A stretch of 53,555 nt of DNA from Mycobacterium innocens (GTDB lineage: Bacteria > Actinomycetota > Actinomycetes > Mycobacteriales > Mycobacteriaceae). The position numbers and the translations under genes are program-made. Shown piece by piece: positions 50,785 through 53,555 of the stretch. The notes under the pieces were generated by a model. It saw only the letters and a list, made by a program, of their open reading frames with translations. It searched no databases and was not told where the DNA came from. Location: assembly GCF_900566055.1 (NCBI RefSeq), contig NZ_UPHQ01000045.1, positions 1 through 53,555 of the forward strand, written 5' to 3'. Position 1 is the stretch's first letter; the number at the start of each line of letters is the position of its first letter.

Positions 50785-51294
50785 TCACTCGTCGTCGATC
50801 GTCGGGTCGACGACCGAGGGCTCGACATCCAGATAGCTGGCTACCTGGGCCACCAAGATTTCGTGCAACAACTCGCCAAGCTCCAGGGTGTCCTTCGCCC
50901 GTCGCTCAATTGGCTTGCGGAACAAGACAATTCGTGCTCGCGTGGCATTGCCGCGGACGTCGACTCCTGCCGGTATCAGCCGGGCAAGCGGGATCGGCCC
51001 GTCGGCGATGACTTCGGGCGGCCACTGCACGTTCTCGGGATCCTTGGCTGATATGCGCGGGATCTCGTCCACCGCGACGTCCAATTCGGACACCCGGTCC
51101 TGCCAGCGGCGCTCGATGGGTTCGTAGGCTTCCAGCACCGCCATGTCGAACCGCTCGGACCGGCTGCGCCACCCCGGCACCGTCGGCGGCAGCAGCGGGC
51201 CACGCCACTCGCGACCCCGGCGCCGCACCCGGCGCGCCGCCGCGGATCTGCCACCCGGCCGGCCACTGCGGGGGTAGCCGCGGGAATCGTTCAC
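50785..51294 (-). CDS. Metallopeptidase-like (zincin, DUF1025) family protein with degenerate motif (Rv3259-like)
   Basis: 169 residues from GTG 51294 (MNDSRGYPRSGRPGG). A basic N-terminal tail of about 50 residues precedes a conserved domain (FDMAVLEAYEPIERRWQDRV, IPLARLIPAGVDVRGNATRA, ARIVLFRKPIERRAKD). Where minimal zincins have HExxH, this protein has HEILVAQ (GELLHEILVAQVASYL). The first His and Glu are kept but the second His is not, so protease activity is doubtful. It is convergent with whiB2 (36 bp) and divergent from the DUF3499 gene. Function unknown. Confidence 0.8.
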   Translation of the reverse strand: MNDSRGYPRSGRPGGRSAAARRVRRRGREWRGPLLPPTVPGWRSRSERFDMAVLEAYEPIERRWQDRVSELDVAVDEIPRISAKDPENVQWPPEVIADGPIPLARLIPAGVDVRGNATRARIVLFRKPIERRAKDTLELGELLHEILVAQVASYLDVEPSVVDPTIDDE

Positions 51295-51370
51295 GCGCCG
51301 ATGGTAACGGTTGCACATCGCGCCCGGAACGGATGCGCGTGTCCGCCGCTTCGGCGGCGTTTCCGCACGA

Positions 51371-51376
51371 TAGCCT
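51371..51376 (+). promoter_or_regulatory. Leaderless -10 element for the DUF3499 gene
   Basis: TAGCCT ends seven bases before GTG 51384, with no ribosome-binding site. Confidence 0.45.
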
Positions 51377-51383
51377 TTCGGTC

Positions 51384-51854
51384 GTGAACGTACCCCGTCG
51401 CTGCTGTCGGCCCGGGTGTCCGCATTACGCAGTGGCAACGTTGACGTTCGTCTATTCGGACTCGACGGCGGTCGTGGGTCCGCTCGCCACAGCACGTGAA
51501 CCGCACTCCTGGGATCTGTGCGTCAGCCACGCCGGCCGCATCACCGCGCCGCGAGGGTGGGAACTCGTGCGCCACGCCGGGCCGCTACCCACCAATCCCG
51601 ATGAGGACGATCTGGTTGCGCTGGCCGACGCCGTGCGCGAGGGCGGCCCCGTCGCTGCCGGGGCCTATTCGGTGGCCCAACCCGGCAGAAACGGCTCGCC
51701 GCACAACGGCTTCCCCGATCCTGTGGTCCACCGCGCCGGTGCCCATGCCGGTGTTCATGCTAAGGCCCCGAGTGGCGGCGTGTTCGCGCCGCCCGAACAT
51801 CGCAATGGACGTCGCCGCGGACACCTGCGCGTGTTGCCCGATCCCCCCGACTAG
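51384..51854 (+). CDS. DUF3499 conserved actinobacterial protein (Rv3258c-like)
   Basis: 156 residues from GTG 51384 (MNVPRRCCRPGCPHYAVATL), the position that matches the family start. The N-terminal CCRPGC and a later WDLCVSHAGRI form a probable small zinc ribbon (residues 6-60), with TAVVGPLATAREPHSWDLCV typical of DUF3499. The C-terminal half is low-complexity, rich in Gly/Pro/His. It always precedes phosphomannomutase in mycobacteria as far as I recall; function unknown. Confidence 0.85.
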   Translation: MNVPRRCCRPGCPHYAVATLTFVYSDSTAVVGPLATAREPHSWDLCVSHAGRITAPRGWELVRHAGPLPTNPDEDDLVALADAVREGGPVAAGAYSVAQPGRNGSPHNGFPDPVVHRAGAHAGVHAKAPSGGVFAPPEHRNGRRRGHLRVLPDPPD

Positions 51855-51982
51855 TCCCGACTAGCCCGGCCGATTCTCATAGCCGGTTCGGCTCCGGTCC
51901 AGACCGATGCCGTCGGCGACTTCGTCGGGCCGATAGGCTGGCGGCCAAGGGACGAAGAAAACCAAGTCGTCAGGAGCCCGCC

Positions 51983-53377
51983 ATGTCTTGGCCCGCCGCG
52001 GTTATCAATCGTGTTATCAAGGCTTATGACGTGCGCGGGTTGGTCGGGGAAGAGATCGATGAGTCGCTGACCGTCGATATCGGCGCGGCCTTCGCCCGGT
52101 TGATGCACGCCGAGGGCGCGCGGCAGGTGGTGATCGGCCACGATATGCGCGACAGTTCGCCGTCGCTGGCCGCCGCGTTTGCCGACGGGGTGACCGGACA
52201 GGGCCTCGACGTGGTGCGCATCGGTTTGGCGTCGACCGATCAGCTCTATTTCGCCTCGGGACTGCTGGACTGCCCCGGTGCGATGTTCACCGCCAGCCAC
52301 AACCCCGCCGCATACAACGGCATCAAGCTGTGCCGGGCCGGCGCCAAACCGGTGGGCGCGGACACCGGACTCATCGCCATACGGGACGATCTCATCAATG
52401 GCGTGCCCGCCCACGACGGGCCGGCCGGAACGCGCACCGACCAGGATGTGCTGGACGACTACGGGAGATTTCTGCGATCGCTGGTCAATACCACCGGCCT
52501 GCGGCCGCTGCGGGTGGCCGTGGACGCCGGCAACGGGATGGCCGGCCACACCGCACCGGCCGTGCTCGGCCCGATCGGCTCGATTACCTTGCTGCCCTTG
52601 TACTTCGAGCTCGACGGCTCGTTTCCCAACCACGAGGCCAACCCGCTCGACCCGGCCAACCTGGTGGACCTGCAGGCCTATGTGCGCGACACCGGCGCCG
52701 ATATCGGACTGGCCTTCGACGGAGACGCCGACCGCTGCTTCGTGGTCGACGAGACCGGCCACCCCGTGTCGCCGTCGACGGTGACCGGCCTGGTAGCAGC
52801 GCGCGAGCTCGGCCGGGAGATCGGCGCGACCGTGATCCACAACGTGATCACCTCGCGCGCGGTGCCCGAACTGGTCGTCGAGCGCGGTGGCACGCCGTTG
52901 CGCTCGCGAGTCGGACACTCCTATATCAAGGCGCTGATGGCCGACACCGGCGCGATCTTCGGCGGCGAACACTCGGCCCACTACTACTTCCGCGACTTCT
53001 GGGGCGCCGATTCGGGGATGCTGGCCGCACTGTACGTGCTGGCCGCCCTCGGCGAGCAGGACCGGCCGTTGTCCGAGCTGACCGCCGACTACCAGCGCTA
53101 TGAATCGTCCGGCGAGATCAACTTCCACGTGGCCGACGCCGAGGCGTGCGTGGAAGCGGTTCTGAAGTCGTTCGGCAACCGGGTCCAGTCCATCGACCAC
53201 CTCGACGGGGTAACGGTGGATCTGGGCGACGACAGCTGGTTCAACCTGCGCAGCTCCAACACCGAGCCGTTGCTGCGGCTCAACGTGGAGGCCCGCAGCG
53301 CCGAGGATGTCGATGCGGTGGTGCAGCAGGTCAGCGGCGAAATCGCGGCCCAGCTGCCGGCGGAGGCGGGACCGTGA
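51983..53377 (+). CDS. manB: Phosphomannomutase / phosphoglucomutase ManB (PmmA)
   Basis: 464 residues. It has the alpha-D-phosphohexomutase signatures: active-site serine loop MFTASHNPAAYNGIKLC, magnesium loop FDGDADRCF, sugar-binding GGEHSAHYYF and phosphate-binding RSSNTEPLLRLN. It makes mannose-1-phosphate from mannose-6-phosphate, the substrate of ManC at 44440-45519. It matches M. tuberculosis Rv3257c (465 aa). It overlaps the next gene as GTGA. Confidence 0.95.
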   Translation: MSWPAAVINRVIKAYDVRGLVGEEIDESLTVDIGAAFARLMHAEGARQVVIGHDMRDSSPSLAAAFADGVTGQGLDVVRIGLASTDQLYFASGLLDCPGAMFTASHNPAAYNGIKLCRAGAKPVGADTGLIAIRDDLINGVPAHDGPAGTRTDQDVLDDYGRFLRSLVNTTGLRPLRVAVDAGNGMAGHTAPAVLGPIGSITLLPLYFELDGSFPNHEANPLDPANLVDLQAYVRDTGADIGLAFDGDADRCFVVDETGHPVSPSTVTGLVAARELGREIGATVIHNVITSRAVPELVVERGGTPLRSRVGHSYIKALMADTGAIFGGEHSAHYYFRDFWGADSGMLAALYVLAALGEQDRPLSELTADYQRYESSGEINFHVADAEACVEAVLKSFGNRVQSIDHLDGVTVDLGDDSWFNLRSSNTEPLLRLNVEARSAEDVDAVVQQVSGEIAAQLPAEAGP

Positions 53378-53555
53378 GCGCCGTCCAGTCGGTCGATCTC
53401 GAAGACGCCGACGGCCTGATCGCCGCCGACCGCGACGGCCTGTTGCGCGCCGCGTCGACCGCCGGTGCGCAGGTGCGGGCCATTGCCGCGGCACACGACG
53501 AAGGGGAACTGGACTTGCTGCGCGGCGGCGACCGGCCCCGAACGGTGATCTGGGT
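53374..53555 (+). CDS. Rv3256c-like protein (TobH / sugar-isomerase-like), 3' truncated by the window
   Basis: GTG 53374 overlaps the manB stop. The 60 codons visible (MSAVQSVDLEDADGLIAADR, then DGLLRAASTAGAQVRAIAA) match the start of the actinobacterial protein between manB and manA. That protein is often annotated as TobH and resembles bifunctional phosphoglucose/phosphomannose isomerases. Only about one sixth is present, so function rests on position. Confidence 0.75.
   Translation, partial: MSAVQSVDLEDADGLIAADRDGLLRAASTAGAQVRAIAAAHDEGELDLLRGGDRPRTVIW

Noticed and set aside
1..53555. CRISPR arrays, rRNA, tRNA, IS elements, prophage
   Set aside because: No regularly spaced repeats, no transposase or integrase frames, and no cloverleaf or rRNA-like stretches were seen; the accessory parts (27.2-32.3 kb, 35.8-36.9 kb) show no flanking element.

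Overview
The window is chromosomal DNA from a slow-growing Mycobacterium that is not M. tuberculosis. The evidence is high G+C, GTG/TTG starts, four-base stop/start overlaps, a PE_PGRS-type protein, mycolate-type acyl-CoA carboxylase genes (accA3, accD5, accE5), F420 genes, WhiB2, and the arabinogalactan-linker genes rmlD and wbbL. Gene order follows, from memory, the M. tuberculosis block from Rv3297 (nei2) down to Rv3256c. Comparisons with M. tuberculosis are recall, not a search. Both ends are truncated: a PE_PGRS protein with a C-terminal phosphodiesterase domain on the left, and the first 182 bases of an Rv3256c-like gene on the right.

Layout. 1-7.6 kb: PE_PGRS-phosphodiesterase, then DNA repair (nei2, lhr) and a TetR regulator. 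7.6-12.3 kb: a lysine-degradation module (pcd, a DUF1338 2-oxoadipate dioxygenase, lat) with its Lrp regulator. 12.3-15.2 kb: the SigF stress locus with two strong SigF-type promoters, a membrane protein, a frameshifted usfY, rsbW-sigF, a STAS-domain gene, and an antisense 49-residue membrane peptide. 15.4-22 kb: acyl-CoA carboxylase genes interleaved with sulfur-transfer genes (sseA, SufE-like), maf and a broken PPOX-like gene. 22-27.2 kb: birA, a PH-domain membrane protein, GtrA-like, purK-purE and fadE25.

27.2-32.3 kb looks like an accessory insertion relative to M. tuberculosis. It holds a REC-PP2C phosphatase / CHASE3 histidine kinase / single-domain response regulator operon, followed by a decayed pstS fused by deletion to the sensor propeller of PknD. 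32.3-40.3 kb: SulP-carbonic anhydrase, CoA-transferase, SAM methyltransferase, a CDF-like membrane protein, and the ctpC-pacL1 metal-efflux pair. 40.4-45.5 kb: the wall genes lcp1, rmlD, wbbL and manC. 45.6-50 kb: Nudix, mamA DNA methylase, fbiB and fbiA. 50-53.6 kb: whiB2, two conserved hypotheticals, and manB/pmmA.

Functional links visible here: AccA3/AccD5/AccE5 with BirA (carboxylase and its biotinylation); RmlD, WbbL and Lcp1 (rhamnose donor, linker synthesis and ligation of arabinogalactan to peptidoglycan); ManC and ManB (GDP-mannose); FbiA and FbiB (F420). Many genes have a TANNNT box 6-8 bases before the start codon and no Shine-Dalgarno sequence, as expected for leaderless mycobacterial mRNAs.
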